From Silurus meridionalis (Eukaryota > Chordata > Actinopteri > Siluriformes > Siluridae): 64,000 nucleotides of DNA. Below are positions 1 to 10,984 of the stretch, one piece after another. The number at the start of each line of letters is the position of its first letter. The first letter of the stretch is position 1. Below the pieces are notes generated by a model. It had not been told where the DNA came from and did not search any database. It saw only the letters and a list, made by a program, of their open reading frames with translations. Location of the stretch: contig NC_060886.1 of the NCBI RefSeq assembly GCF_014805685.1, positions 19,388,608-19,452,607 on the forward strand, written 5' to 3'. Both the position numbers and the translations under genes were made by a program.

Positions 1-59
1 TGCGTGGGTGTGAGAGAGGCTGTGTAAAAATCAGGCCCGAGCACCACACTGAACTATTT

Positions 60-63
<4 letters not shown>

Positions 64-104
<41 letters not shown>
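64..104. repeat. CA microsatellite
   Basis: About 20 uninterrupted CA units followed by an A run. Confidence 0.95.
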
Positions 105-108
<4 letters not shown>

Positions 109-3100
109 AACAAATACAACATTCTGTCCACACACACAATGACACAGTGACACAGAGAGAGCACACACTCCCACGATACAACTCTTTAAATAAATCACTG
201 ATTATAGTGGTGGACTGATAGCTGTGCTGTGCAGCGTGTGCTTGGAAGGCGTGTGGACATAGCAGTGGTTTTGGTTAGGCTGTCTTTCATGAAGATGTCT
301 TCGTGTGCTTCTGTGGGAAAATACAGCAGGGGAACTGTAGGAGGGGGAGTGGTGTGATGTGCTAAGATGGTGGCCATCACAATAAAAAAAAAAAAAAAAC
401 CCAGACACTGCCTATTACTGATTGAATGGCCACACACACTCCAACACAGATAATGTGAAAAAAAAAATGAGAGGGAGAGATTTTCTTAAATTAGAAATGT
501 CAAATTCCTTAAAAATACGAATGACATTTTATTTCATTAAAATGCCATACACCGCTAATGCTCGCTAAATACGATTCGGTACTGATCCAGGCTTTCGTGT
601 TGAAGATTAGAGTTACAACATCCTCGTTATTTGCCCGCTGCTCCGCTTTTTATTTTGCTGACATGCACCAGGATTATAAACATCTCAGGCGACCCACGTT
701 CCACATAAAACCCTGAATATTCGATTTGAACAATTCGCATGGGAGCAATCCCAAGTGCCTTCCTCCTTGCCACAAGTGCTCACTACATAGTTTATAACAT
801 AATAGTGTCGTAGTAGCGGAGTGGTGTGCCGTTTGAGCAATATCGCACGAGCGAGAGTGTTGTCATAATGAGTATCAGCAACACGCTGATTCAGCTTTGG
901 GTCACAGGTAATCACAGCTGTGCTGATATTCAGAGTGCGATATCATATTTACATAACAGCTCTACAAACAAGAAATTAATATCGAGTAACGGACATCTCA
1001 GACACAATGTGGGTCTTTTGTTTATTCGCCCCATCAATGAAAATAAATATTAGCTCCCAAAGAAGCCACAGCTGTATAGAGATTTGCCTTTTGCCATGCC
1101 AACATTCAGGACTGACCGACAGCCCACAGCAAGTGCTGGAAAGGTTTCGGTGTAATGAACTACGGTGAGATTTCGGTTTCTAGGAAGAGAAAACAGCCGA
1201 GAGGAGTGATGCAAACATTGTAATGCACTGGTGCTGTTGTACTGAATATCACCACACTGAGAATGCTGCTTATTCAATCAAATTAGTGGAGCAAAAATAA
1301 CTAACTGTTGTTTTGTTGCACGGTGCAACGTCGTTTGATATGCAGTCGCAGAAGAATTACGATGAGACTTGGTTAGAATTTTGTTGCATGACTTAACTCA
1401 TTTAGGACACATACATTATTTTTACAAAAAATACAATTTATCAAAAAAAAATAATAATATCCCCGCAAAAAAATATGGCATTAATGCCAATTGCTTTGCT
1501 ACGGAACACTGATGAGGAAGCATGTTTTGACCAAATATCTGATTAAATTAGAGGCATTTTCTCTAAATAGCTTTTACACTGTCACTTTTGAAACACTTTA
1601 TGAGCATTAAGCATATGGCATAAAAAGAAAAAAAAAAAGCTTAACCTGAAGTTATGAGGTCTATTCCAGTTGGATGAGAAAAGAGAGCGCATGCTACTCT
1701 ATGGTTGATGAAGGAAAAAATTATAACTTGCCCTCAGGTGGTATATCTGTGTTTCAGAATGGGATTTTAGTGGTCCTGAACAGCAGCGAAAATAATGCAC
1801 ACAGCAGTCTATCCATGCTGGGAGCTCGTCGGAAAACAAACACTGTTTGTATAGACGTAGCATTTAAATGAAAACATGCGCAGTGCAAAAGCAACTGCAC
1901 GTCGGCAAATTTTGTGCGTGAGCGCAAACCACCCGCGATGTTTTAACAAACTCTATTTCTCATGGCATTCCTCATTACTAAGAAATTATATATACATTTA
2001 TATATACTTTCACAGTACATTGGACATGTTCTACCAGCTTTTAGTGTGGTACACATGACATTATCTTTCAAAATTGATAGGATTACGCACACACCAGTGA
2101 GTACGTGTTAATACATATCAGAACATGTAATTTGAAAAGATATAAATAGATTTTGAGCTTAGAAATGCATCCATCTACTCCCACTGCACTGCTCAGGTCT
2201 ATCAGAGGCACACTGCAGATCTTTCTGCTGCCACTGCCCAGATTCACAGTGGCTCAGGCACACACAAACACTGCTTATATATAATACATGACCACTCTAC
2301 TGATACACACCAGCTAAGGGGGAGGGGAAAAGCAGAGATCATCCTTTAGCCCTAAACCTGACAAGACAGCCCAAGCTCCTGGTCTGATCAGACCAAAGCA
2401 TCTCCTTTTAGCCAAAAAGAGCTTTTCACAATCAGGTGCTAATGACCTGTGCCTTGCTCGGTTAGCTCCCTAAAAGCACACTCGCTAAAAAAAACTTCAA
2501 GACATCATTACAGTGTTGTTCAGGAAACGACAGAATGCAAGTGCATGTAAAGTGACAGGCAGCACCAAAATTATCAGATTTTTAGAAGGAAATGTTTTTA
2601 ACAAAAACAGTAACTGTGCTACAATACATCATCGTTCTAGGGCAGGAACACTACCACATGAAAACTGACATTTAGAGCGCATGTGCACCTCTTCATGACC
2701 TCTCGAAAAATCCAGACGCAAACCTGGGCGTGGAAAAGCAACAAATTCTGCCTTCTTTTCTTGACAAACATGCTCAAAATCCTCAGATCCAAAAAACATT
2801 TGCACTCCTGTTGACGATAAACCCCCAATGCCTTGTGTGTCCCATGGTCATTACTACAAGAGGGCTAAACTGGGGCTGTGTTCTCTGAGCTGGAAAAATG
2901 GCATACTTTTAGGCAACTAGAGTGACACTAGTCCATCATGAACATCTCTGCACTCGTATGTGCAAAAGAGTGGCAACTAGCAGTGATGCAGCAGGAGCGG
3001 CAGTTCAAAAACTTGCGGTGGTCCTCTTCAAATGTCTCAGATAAAGAATGTACAGGCCTTCATCCAATCCACTGGGTAGCTGAGTGATAAGGGGGATTCA

Positions 3101-4720
3101 GATACAAGACTTGTAACTGGTGGGACACTAGTCAAATGCATACATTGACTTTTTTCAAGAAAAAAAAATAAATATATAGATTAGACATACAGCATGGGGA
3201 AATGAAATCATTCAATAAAAGCACTGGCTGTATGAATACATATATTTGTGATCTGAAAGACTTCAAACATTGTCTTCCCATCCAAAACTATCCAAAACTA
3301 TAAGAGCAATGATTCTAAATGACTTTGGCACCTTAATGCTCTACTTAAGACTTCTAGCAACATGTATGAATAGTCTGTACATCTGGTTGTCAATGCTGTA
3401 AAAGGGAAATGTCACAAACTTAAGAGCCTCCATGGTCTAAAGATACATATAGCATTGGGGGGAAAAAAGCTGTGCTGTACAAGCAACTAACAGTTTCATA
3501 AACCCTGATTCAATAAAACATGGTCACTCTTAATAAAAAAAAAAAAAAACCTTTCGCAACTGCACAACACACATCCACATTTACAAGGGAGGCTAAGCTT
3601 TTCCAGACTTTCCCACTTCCTGTGCAAATCCAGCTGTGAAATGCACATGTGGCAGTATCAGAGTGTGAACTCAGCAGTGTACAGCACACAATCGCTTTTT
3701 CACTGGATAACGTGGTAGGCTCAGGTAATCTAAATCCACAACCTGGTACAGCTTCTCATCATGTAACACTAACCCTTTAGAAGATCTCAAGAGGTTATAG
3801 TGTGTGACATCATTACTCCCATAATCCTATAACAGTAAACACTAACAACTGCAGTAACAATGCAGATTATTTTTTATTTAGACACTTTTACAGGAAATTA
3901 TGTTAAAAGGTACGCCGCATGCAAATTGTGGTTGTCTGTGCTAAACTTGACTGATCAATGGATGCTACTACTGTAGCTGCAGCCAAATACGATGACCAAA
4001 TTCAACACAGGTACTTGCTTATATGATTTATTACTGACTCCTTCGATTGAGACCCAAATGATAGAATACATTCAGATATTTAAGATAAATAAATAATAAA
4101 TATATAAATAATAATAAATAAGGGTAATCACAACATCCAATGCCACTTCACAAGCCAATGAAAACACTGCACGTAGCTGCATGAGCCAAACAAAACACAC
4201 CATGCAACTTTCCATGCCAATGGCAACACATCAGTGCATGTAGCTGCAATATTTTATGCATTCCTCAGTTTTTTTCTTGCGCCTTTGCCAAGCGCACCTT
4301 TTGTAGTAATGCAGTAATGTTTCTTACTTAATGGCACAAATGTCCTCATAACAGAAAAATGCAAGAGAGTGGTGTCTCAGCATGTATATTTACACATGCA
4401 CATACTATATAGTGTGTATATGTATGTATACATATATATGTATGTGTATATGTATATTTGTTTATTTATGCGCACACACCGAAGTTTTGGACAAATTTTG
4501 GACACACCCTTGCATTGTTCATCTGGACATTGTCACTTTAAGACAATAATGTGTTTTAAACAACTTTTTGAAATTTGTAAGTGAAAACAGAGTTTCAAAT
4601 GCTATTCCCAGCGTTCCTGAACATTTGGTCCCGCTGCGGACTCCCGTGAATTTTAAGATAATACGCAACTTGCTGGTTCCAAATGAGAACCTGCAAATTT
4701 TTCGAACCCCAACATTACAT

Positions 4721-4731
4721 GTGTGTGTGTG

Positions 4732-4794
<63 letters not shown>
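4721..4794. repeat. Compound TG/TA/CA microsatellite
   Basis: A short TG run passes into TA and then a roughly 53-base CA run, so the left part can fold on the right part. It creates open frames on both strands made only of Cys-Val, Tyr-Ile and Thr-His, which are not genes. Confidence 0.9.
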
Positions 4795-4796
<2 letters not shown>

Positions 4797-5057
4797 TATA
4801 CATACATATACACACAAAATATATTAACACTCCTATATGTTGTCTGTTATGAAGTATAAAGGACAACATGGTTGACATGGAGTTGGTGGAAAATAATCAA
4901 CCTTTATGTTCCTCTCTAAAAGTATTTGGATGAGGGTGGATTTAGACTATAATTATTATAAACAGTCTGCTACAATGGCTTAGGACTACAATTTGCATGA
5001 ACAGTTCTGGATTTAAGTGTCCATCACTAAACAGCCATGACAATGATAAAACTATAG

Positions 5058-5316
5058 AGAACGGCCATTCAGTGTGACCCAGTTTAGGATGGTTCCCTTT
5101 TGAGTCTGGTTCCTCTCGAGGTTTCTTTCATATACTATCTCAGGGAGTTTTTCCTTGGCACTGTCACTACTGACCTGCTCATTAACTACACACTTATAGG
5201 AACTAAACTTATAGGCATTAACATATAAATACTAATTTTATAACCTGTATATACATAAAGCTGCTTTTGGATAGTGTCCATTGCTAAAAGCACTACGCAA
5301 ATAGAACCGAATTCTA
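5058..5316 (+). repeat. Dispersed fish repeat fragment
   Basis: Carries word strings I recognise from a very common fish interspersed repeat: GGTTCCTCTCGAGGTTTCTT near its start, CTCAGGGAGTTTTTCCTTGG in the middle, and an end of the type AAAGCACTACGCAAATAGAA. Non-coding. The family name is not certain. It lies inside rap2a intron 1. Confidence 0.6.
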
Positions 5317-6055
5317 TTATTTCAAACTACAAAAACAAAAGACTGAACTTTTACCTTGCTTTACACAATATATAGCGGTTGTGGGATTATCCTAGCTGCT
5401 TCAGGACTATAGTGCTTAGTCATGTGTGTATCAGCCAACAGAGATCGAGAACATTTATCTAAGTCTTGATAGAAAATCCTGCATAATCACAGCAGAGAAA
5501 AATCAACCAGACCCCAAAATGTCAGTATATAATTTAAACTATAGAAATTCTAGCAAAAGAAAGTGAAATAAGACACAAGACACACACACACACACACACA
5601 CACCAGGTGGTCTATAAACATGGGCTTAAGGATTGACCAACTCACACAGGGAAACAACACACACTATTCGCCTCATTGTGTAGTTGCCATCTTGAGTAGG
5701 TACAGTAGTTAATCACACACTGACCAACCTGAGGGCAGAGCAGGACTTCATACAATGCAGCAGGAGGCCTTGCTATGTGGGTTATTCTAGCATGACCCTG
5801 GAGTGAGATGACAGCCAAAATATTGACTCAGTGCCCAGAGGCCAGGTGGTGTTCCCCCTAAAGATTTGCTGTATATCTAAGATAGACATGCATTGCAAGA
5901 TCAAGAGGTAGTGCTCATCTGTCAATACTGAACGTGTGTGTGTGTGTGTGTGTGTGTCAAAGAGACAGAGAAAGATCCAGCAGTAAAGCACTACTGCAGA
6001 ACCTGTCATCACTGCTACGTCAGTGCACTGCAGGCTCGGTTCCTCCAGGCGCTAC

Positions 6056-6369
6056 CTTTTCACGCGGATGATTTGGTCCCGCATGGGCTTGATGTCCTGG
6101 AAGCTCTGCTGGTTCACCAGGCTGTACACCAGGATGAAGCCCTGGCCGTTCTTGATGTACAGGTCGCGCATTGAGGCGAACTGCTCCGTGCCGGCCGTGT
6201 CCAGTATCTCGAGCACCGAGGGTGACGAGTCCACCTCGATCTCCTTGCGGTAGAAGTCCTCGATGGTCGGGTCGTACTTCTCGATGAACGTGCCGGTGAC
6301 AAACTGCACGGTGAGGGCGGACTTGCCCACGCCGCCGCTGCCCAGCACCACCACTTTATACTCGCGCAT
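6056..6369 (-). CDS. rap2a: Ras-related protein Rap-2a, exon 1 (partial)
   Basis: Small Ras-family GTPase that cycles between GDP and GTP at membranes and signals to kinases such as TNIK/MINK/MAP4K4 (family knowledge). The exon encodes residues 1-104 plus two bases of codon 105. Visible motifs are the P-loop GSGGVGKS at 10-17, the effector loop YDPTIEDFY at 32-40 with Phe39 (Rap1 has Ser there) and the switch-II motif DTAGTE at 57-62. The exon ends in ...IIRVK plus AG, followed by donor GTAGCG. An intron at this point identifies rap2a rather than the intronless rap2b. The second exon (NKxD and SAK motifs and the CAAX end) is not in the window and should lie to the left. The start is the only in-frame ATG giving the invariant [10 protein letters not shown]. 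The exon is clearly more GC-rich than the flanking intron. It lies downstream of mbnl2 on the same strand, as in human 13q32. Confidence 0.97.
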
Positions 6370-7330
6370 AGCTCGGTATAAACAAAAAAAAAGGGAAAAA
6401 TGGAAGAAATAAAACTAAACGTGAAAAAGAAAAACGCGCCCTAGCACCCGGTATTCGTCATTTAACAACGTAGTGAAAGGCAAAGCTGAGGTTTCGCTAC
6501 AGGGCCAGTGACCGAGCGGCTCCCATGCTGCTCCTGGCGCCTTCTTGCTTTTAGCTCGGCGAAGTAAACAAGCGGCGCACAAAGGCGCGGAGCCCGAACG
6601 AGGAAACGGAGAAGCAGCGGCGCATTATCGCGACCCTGCCCAGGCCTAGACTAGTAGCGCAAACGCGGCTGCTGCACCTTCTTCCCGCCGTCAGCGCGTT
6701 CGGCAGCTCGGGCTCTTTCATTTGCTGAACTCACGCTCCTAAATCATCCGAGAGGGAGAGACTCCGGTGCTCCTGCGCACAGGAACATTAGCTGCAGTAC
6801 TGGCTAAGCTAACAAAGCTGCACCCGGAATCTCGTAGCTGCAAATATATATATAATCTACATATATAAATATATAGAAAAGTCACACATGTGATTGTCTT
6901 TACAGTGACCAAAAAACGGAGCGGTTTAGAGCAGACAGTCCCTCGTGCGCGTTTTCATATCTCCTCTTCCTCCGCGCACCGACACATCCGCGGCCGCCAT
7001 GCTCTCGGGTGGAGACCCACGAACGCCGACGCCGCCGTCGCCGCGTTACCGCCTGTTTCCGCTGTTCGGCTTCCGTAGCCAGCGCTAGCAGGAGGACGTC
7101 ATCAGCGCCTCGTGTACGGACGGAGCTGAACCGGGAGAGCACTGATAAGCGCGGCCACGCGTCTCAAAACCGCGCCCGCGCTTGTATGGAGGGAGCGCGC
7201 ACGACTTCCAAACACGGATTTCCGCTTGGAGCAGGTTGGGCGGGAAAGGGGGTGGGCGGTTGTCCAATAGGCAACGGGATCGAGGACGCGTGCCGAAAAG
7301 AGCAGAGCGCCGGATGCTGTTGCTATGGAA
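6370..7330 (-). promoter_or_regulatory. rap2a: rap2a CpG-rich promoter and 5' UTR
   Basis: From the rap2a start codon upstream to about 7330 the sequence is GC-rich and rich in CpG (for example CGCGTGCGCG-type stretches near 6950-7330), unlike the AT-rich surroundings. It resembles a CpG-island promoter. A CCAAT box lies on the plus strand at 7264-7268. An AT-only stretch at 6841-6878 interrupts the island. The exact transcription start cannot be fixed from sequence alone. The many open frames here on both strands follow from low stop-codon density in GC-rich DNA. Confidence 0.8.
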
Positions 7331-7399
7331 ACGCCTAGGCCTTCCAAAAGGACAAGAGTGGATGCGCCTGAGCCTGTAGTCTCATTGTAGTTCAGAGAT

Positions 7400-7762
7400 T
7401 TAAAAGAGTCTGAAGTACTGATTACACTTTTTCCAATTAAAGTAAAGAAGTTTAGACGTAAAAAGTAGCCATGACTACTAGCTGTTTTAGAGTCACTGGT
7501 AACTGGACCTCACGTCATGTTAATATATTAATGGAGAAGAATTTAAAAATTTCTATCTAATGATTGTAGGATATATTAATATGACGTGAGGTCCAGTTAC
7601 CAGCGTGACTCTAAAACAAGCAGTAGTAAAGGCTTCTTTTTACTTTTTCATTCGGGCTGTGCAATAAGACAAAAAAATAAAAAAAATACAGAGATGAGCC
7701 TGGTTTGAAAATGTAAGAAGTAGTGTTTCACTGTAGCTGTTTCACTTCAGACTGTTAATTCC
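7400..7762. mobile_element. Foldback (palindromic) MITE-like element
   Basis: The left arm 7495-7530 pairs almost perfectly with the right arm 7571-7603 (shared word GGACCTCACGTCAT and its complement ATGACGTGAGGTCC). Weaker pairing extends outward through 7459-7494 with 7604-7648, and again 7400-7418 with 7744-7762. The 40-base centre is AT-rich. There is no coding capacity. The structure fits a foldback MITE, but I do not recognise the family. It sits just upstream of the rap2a CpG island. Confidence 0.75.
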
Positions 7763-9708
7763 CCGTTATTTTCACTATAGTTCCTGAGGTAAGACCAAAG
7801 TCTGTAGTGAAGAGGTTCTCCATTTACATCTGGCTCAGTTTCCTCCAGAAGGCCAGAGCCAGCCTGTCATACAGAAACTCCATCGCCATCCTCTGCCACA
7901 ATCCTGTGTTGTTACTTAATCTCAGTTCATCTTTCCATTCCAAGCCTCTTCCCTGATCAATGAAATCAAATTCCACAGTACAGCACATACCGCTGGAGTC
8001 GGTTCCTTTCACACTTTTGAACTCCTCATTCTCTTCATCCTGAATATAATTTCCCTGGTTTTCATATCAGGAAGTGTAATGCAAGACTTGTGCTTGTGCA
8101 GTATGCGTCTGATGACAAGCAGCAGCTTTATCCTCAATGTCTTTGCATTGACCAGCTAAAAGACTGTTTTTGACCAGGACATCTCCTGCATTAAGTGCAG
8201 CAATGCTTATGCTGACACAGTGCACTTGGCTGGCAGATTCAGACCCTTCAGAGTTAAATTGGACTCAAGCCTCAAAGCCCAAACAACTTGCAACTTGCAA
8301 ATTCCCATGTCCTGCATCTACTGAAAAGATTAAAAAGAGTAACCAGGCAATGTACTGACTCAGCTGGGATCGTGTCCTTTAACAGACCCTTAATGATGAG
8401 TCATTGTCCTCGCTCCTCCTGGAAGGAATGACCTAGGTGTTAAACTTCGGCTTCAGCAAAGTTAGAAATGGTTCTGGGTCAGTCCTAAGCAACCTACAGC
8501 ACTGAATGTGTTTGTTTACACAATGCAAGTCATGACAGAATTTATTATGCTACAGTACAGCGATTTTAGTGATCCAAACTCAGCGGTGTGCATTGTAGCG
8601 AATATGATGGATCGCTAGCAGGTCAGACTGGGTCACATGCCTGCAGTTTATGTCTGTCTCACTTTGCAAGAAGCCCCCCCACATGAACAACAATATATTC
8701 ATGCTAGTTATTGATTTAACCCAAGATCTTTGTCTCTTGGATAGAATTACACTTCACACAGTTCAGAAGTGAGCTCTACTTCCTTTTTCAGGGGATGAGG
8801 ATTGAAGAGGATTGTGTTTTTCATCCAATTTTAGATTTTGGAGCGTTGAACCTGTTCTTAAAGACCATCCCTCTTTATATTCTTAAATTATCAGGGGTAG
8901 TTCAAGCTGTGCAAAGACACTCATCACATCAGAACCCTTTCTAAGATTTGTCTTCAAAAGCGTGGCATTCTACTTTTAGTCTTCCTCTAGCACGACAGGT
9001 ATTTTCAGAATGTATACAAGTTTCCTGCTCTCCTGTGGTTGTCAGTGAATTCATGAGTTTGCTGAACTGGTCCTATGTGCCCATTCTGGAGATTAAGTAT
9101 TCCAGACACATGTAGCCTGCTGCATGGGGTGTTTACCTCATCAGCTGGATCCATCTGATATGATTCTCTAAGAACCTGGCATTGGATCTTCCGCATGTTC
9201 AGGAGTGCATACAGGCCAAACTTAAACTGAGTTTTGATGCAAATCTGTGATCATCAGAAAACGTACTGCATGCTCTGGCAATAAGCTCACCTTGCATGTA
9301 TAGGTGCTCAGATGAAGGTCTGCGGTGGCCACTTTGAACACAAAATCTATTCATGAAATCACATCATCCAATTATGTGGATCAGTGGATTGACCTTAAAG
9401 GTGAACATGCAGAACATTTCTTGCTGTACCTGGTTTATGCCCTATGGTATGGAATGGTGGTTGACCGATTCCTCTGACAGTACTTACTGGACAGTATATA
9501 TATAGAAAAAGAAAATGATCTGATGGGTCTCTCCAAGTAAGGCCTGGTCCACAGGGTGCTGAATATAATCATCATGTCCTCTAGTTTGACTGCACACCCA
9601 GGCCATACAGTGACATGTCAATTTGAGAAAAGCTCTTTATTTAGAGATGTGCTGCCTCAAAAACATCACTGCACAATTTCTGCATCATATATATATATAT
9701 ATATATGT

Positions 9709-9788
<80 letters not shown>

Positions 9789-9850
9789 CCAGTGTGTGTG
9801 TTTCTCCAGCTTCTATATATGTAACACTACTTCCCCCATATTGATAAAGA
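7763..9850. other. Spacer between mbnl2 3' end and rap2a
   Basis: No supportable gene. Base composition is more balanced than the flanks up to about 9480. Several medium stop-free plus-strand stretches look protein-like but are broken by stops and frame changes (see findings), and I cannot assign them to a family. A TA run (9690-9756) followed by a GT run (9757-9783) closes the region. Confidence 0.5.
9690..9783. repeat. TA then GT microsatellite
   Basis: About 65 bases of AT alternation with one GTATAC interruption pass directly into 13 GT units. Confidence 0.95.
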
Positions 9851-9876
9851 TAAAACACATGGTGGCCATTAAAGAT

Positions 9877-9882
9877 TTTATT
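9877..9882 (-). terminator. mbnl2: Candidate mbnl2 poly(A) signal
   Basis: Canonical AATAAA on the minus strand, the last one before the repeat-rich spacer. It is one of several candidates. Confidence 0.35.
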
Positions 9883-10906
9883 CACTTTGTGACAATATAT
9901 TTTACAAACTTTATGTTTACAGAACCAAAAAAAAAAAAAGAAATAAACTACTTAATATTACACAAAGAAACATATAAAAAGCTCTATAAATTCTTATGTG
10001 TGGTGTAATTAATCTGCATGAAATTTGGCCGTGTGAATTTATCCTTGTAACTTGTGTTGTTGAATAGAGCCAAGGAACAAAGTAGTGCTCAGAAAACAAA
10101 GTACAGCTTAGTATATCTGTTACCTAAAAGGCAGTTCTCCACACCAGAAAACAACATATCCAGGCATTCATCCTGTTAGCAATCTTTGGGCTTGAAACTA
10201 CATGTTCACTCCAGTTGTGGAGAAAAGGTTTTATTATACTGATCCTTCTTTAACAGCAGATTCATAAATTTGTATTTATTTTAGTTTTAGGAGAGCCAAT
10301 GAGGACTTCTTTTCCTTTTTTTTTTTTTTTTTTTTTTACAAAAACTTTCAAACAACGTTAAGAGACATGAAATGGTCAGAGCAACACAGAAGATAAGGCA
10401 AAGATCACATGTGAACAGACTAAGGTAGTGAGTGCTCTGTAGCCCTCCAGTCATAAACCTGTCCAGAATGTGCTACAACAGTCAAGAGCTAAATTACATT
10501 CTGCAATTCTTACCCACCAGACTGACACTAAGAAAGCAGGAGATGCACTGATGCACACCGATGGTAAGACACATTCATATGTTAAGTAATAGTTCTGTAA
10601 TGACAAAGTCTGTCCGGATCAGTCATATGGACAAAGCAGTAAACATTGCTATTTCTATAATTATTATTATTATCATTTGTTATTATAATTATCTCTGAAA
10701 CAAACCCACAATTCTATTGTAATGTCAGTGATGTCTGATCTCCTATAGTGTGTTACAGCAGGATTGTGCTCATGCGCCAAACCGATGACACACCATTTTT
10801 TTTTTTGTATGATGACCGATTCCAAGAAATTCCAATAAATCTTAATTTACATCTGGACAATGGAAATAAACATTTATTATAATAAGTGAAAACAATTTAA
10901 GACTAA

Positions 10907-10907
<1 letters not shown>

Positions 10908-10980
<73 letters not shown>
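10908..10980. repeat. TA microsatellite
   Basis: About 36 TA units in the inferred mbnl2 3' UTR. Confidence 0.95.

Positions 10981-10984
<4 letters not shown>

Larger units (their letters stand above)
1..6055 (-). other. rap2a: rap2a intron 1 (part)
   Basis: No coding exon is recognisable on either strand. The expected rap2a exon 2, with its conserved NKVDL and SAKSK stretches, was looked for and not found. The region holds simple repeats (CA at 64-104, a TG/TA/CA compound at 4721-4794, CA at 5580-5603, GT at 5935-5957), A-rich tracts and one dispersed repeat near 5058-5316. Everything else looks like ordinary AT-rich intron. Confidence 0.75.

Noticed and set aside
2380..2440. Resemblance to U2 snRNA (TTTTAGCCAAAAAG)
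   Set aside because: Only a short word matches; no recognisable snRNA 5' domain or Sm site.
1..6055. Search for rap2a exon 2
   Set aside because: The conserved NKVDL, SAKSK and CAAX blocks were not found on the minus strand, so the exon must lie outside the window.
6890..7379. Several open frames on both strands in the rap2a CpG island
   Set aside because: GC-rich DNA with few stops; Arg-rich translations without homology.
7824..8012. 62-codon minus-strand frame
   Set aside because: No family match, no splice context and no conserved motif that I can recognise.
9556..10008. 150-codon plus-strand frame through the TA/GT repeat
   Set aside because: Most of its length is Tyr-Ile and Cys-Val repeat translation.
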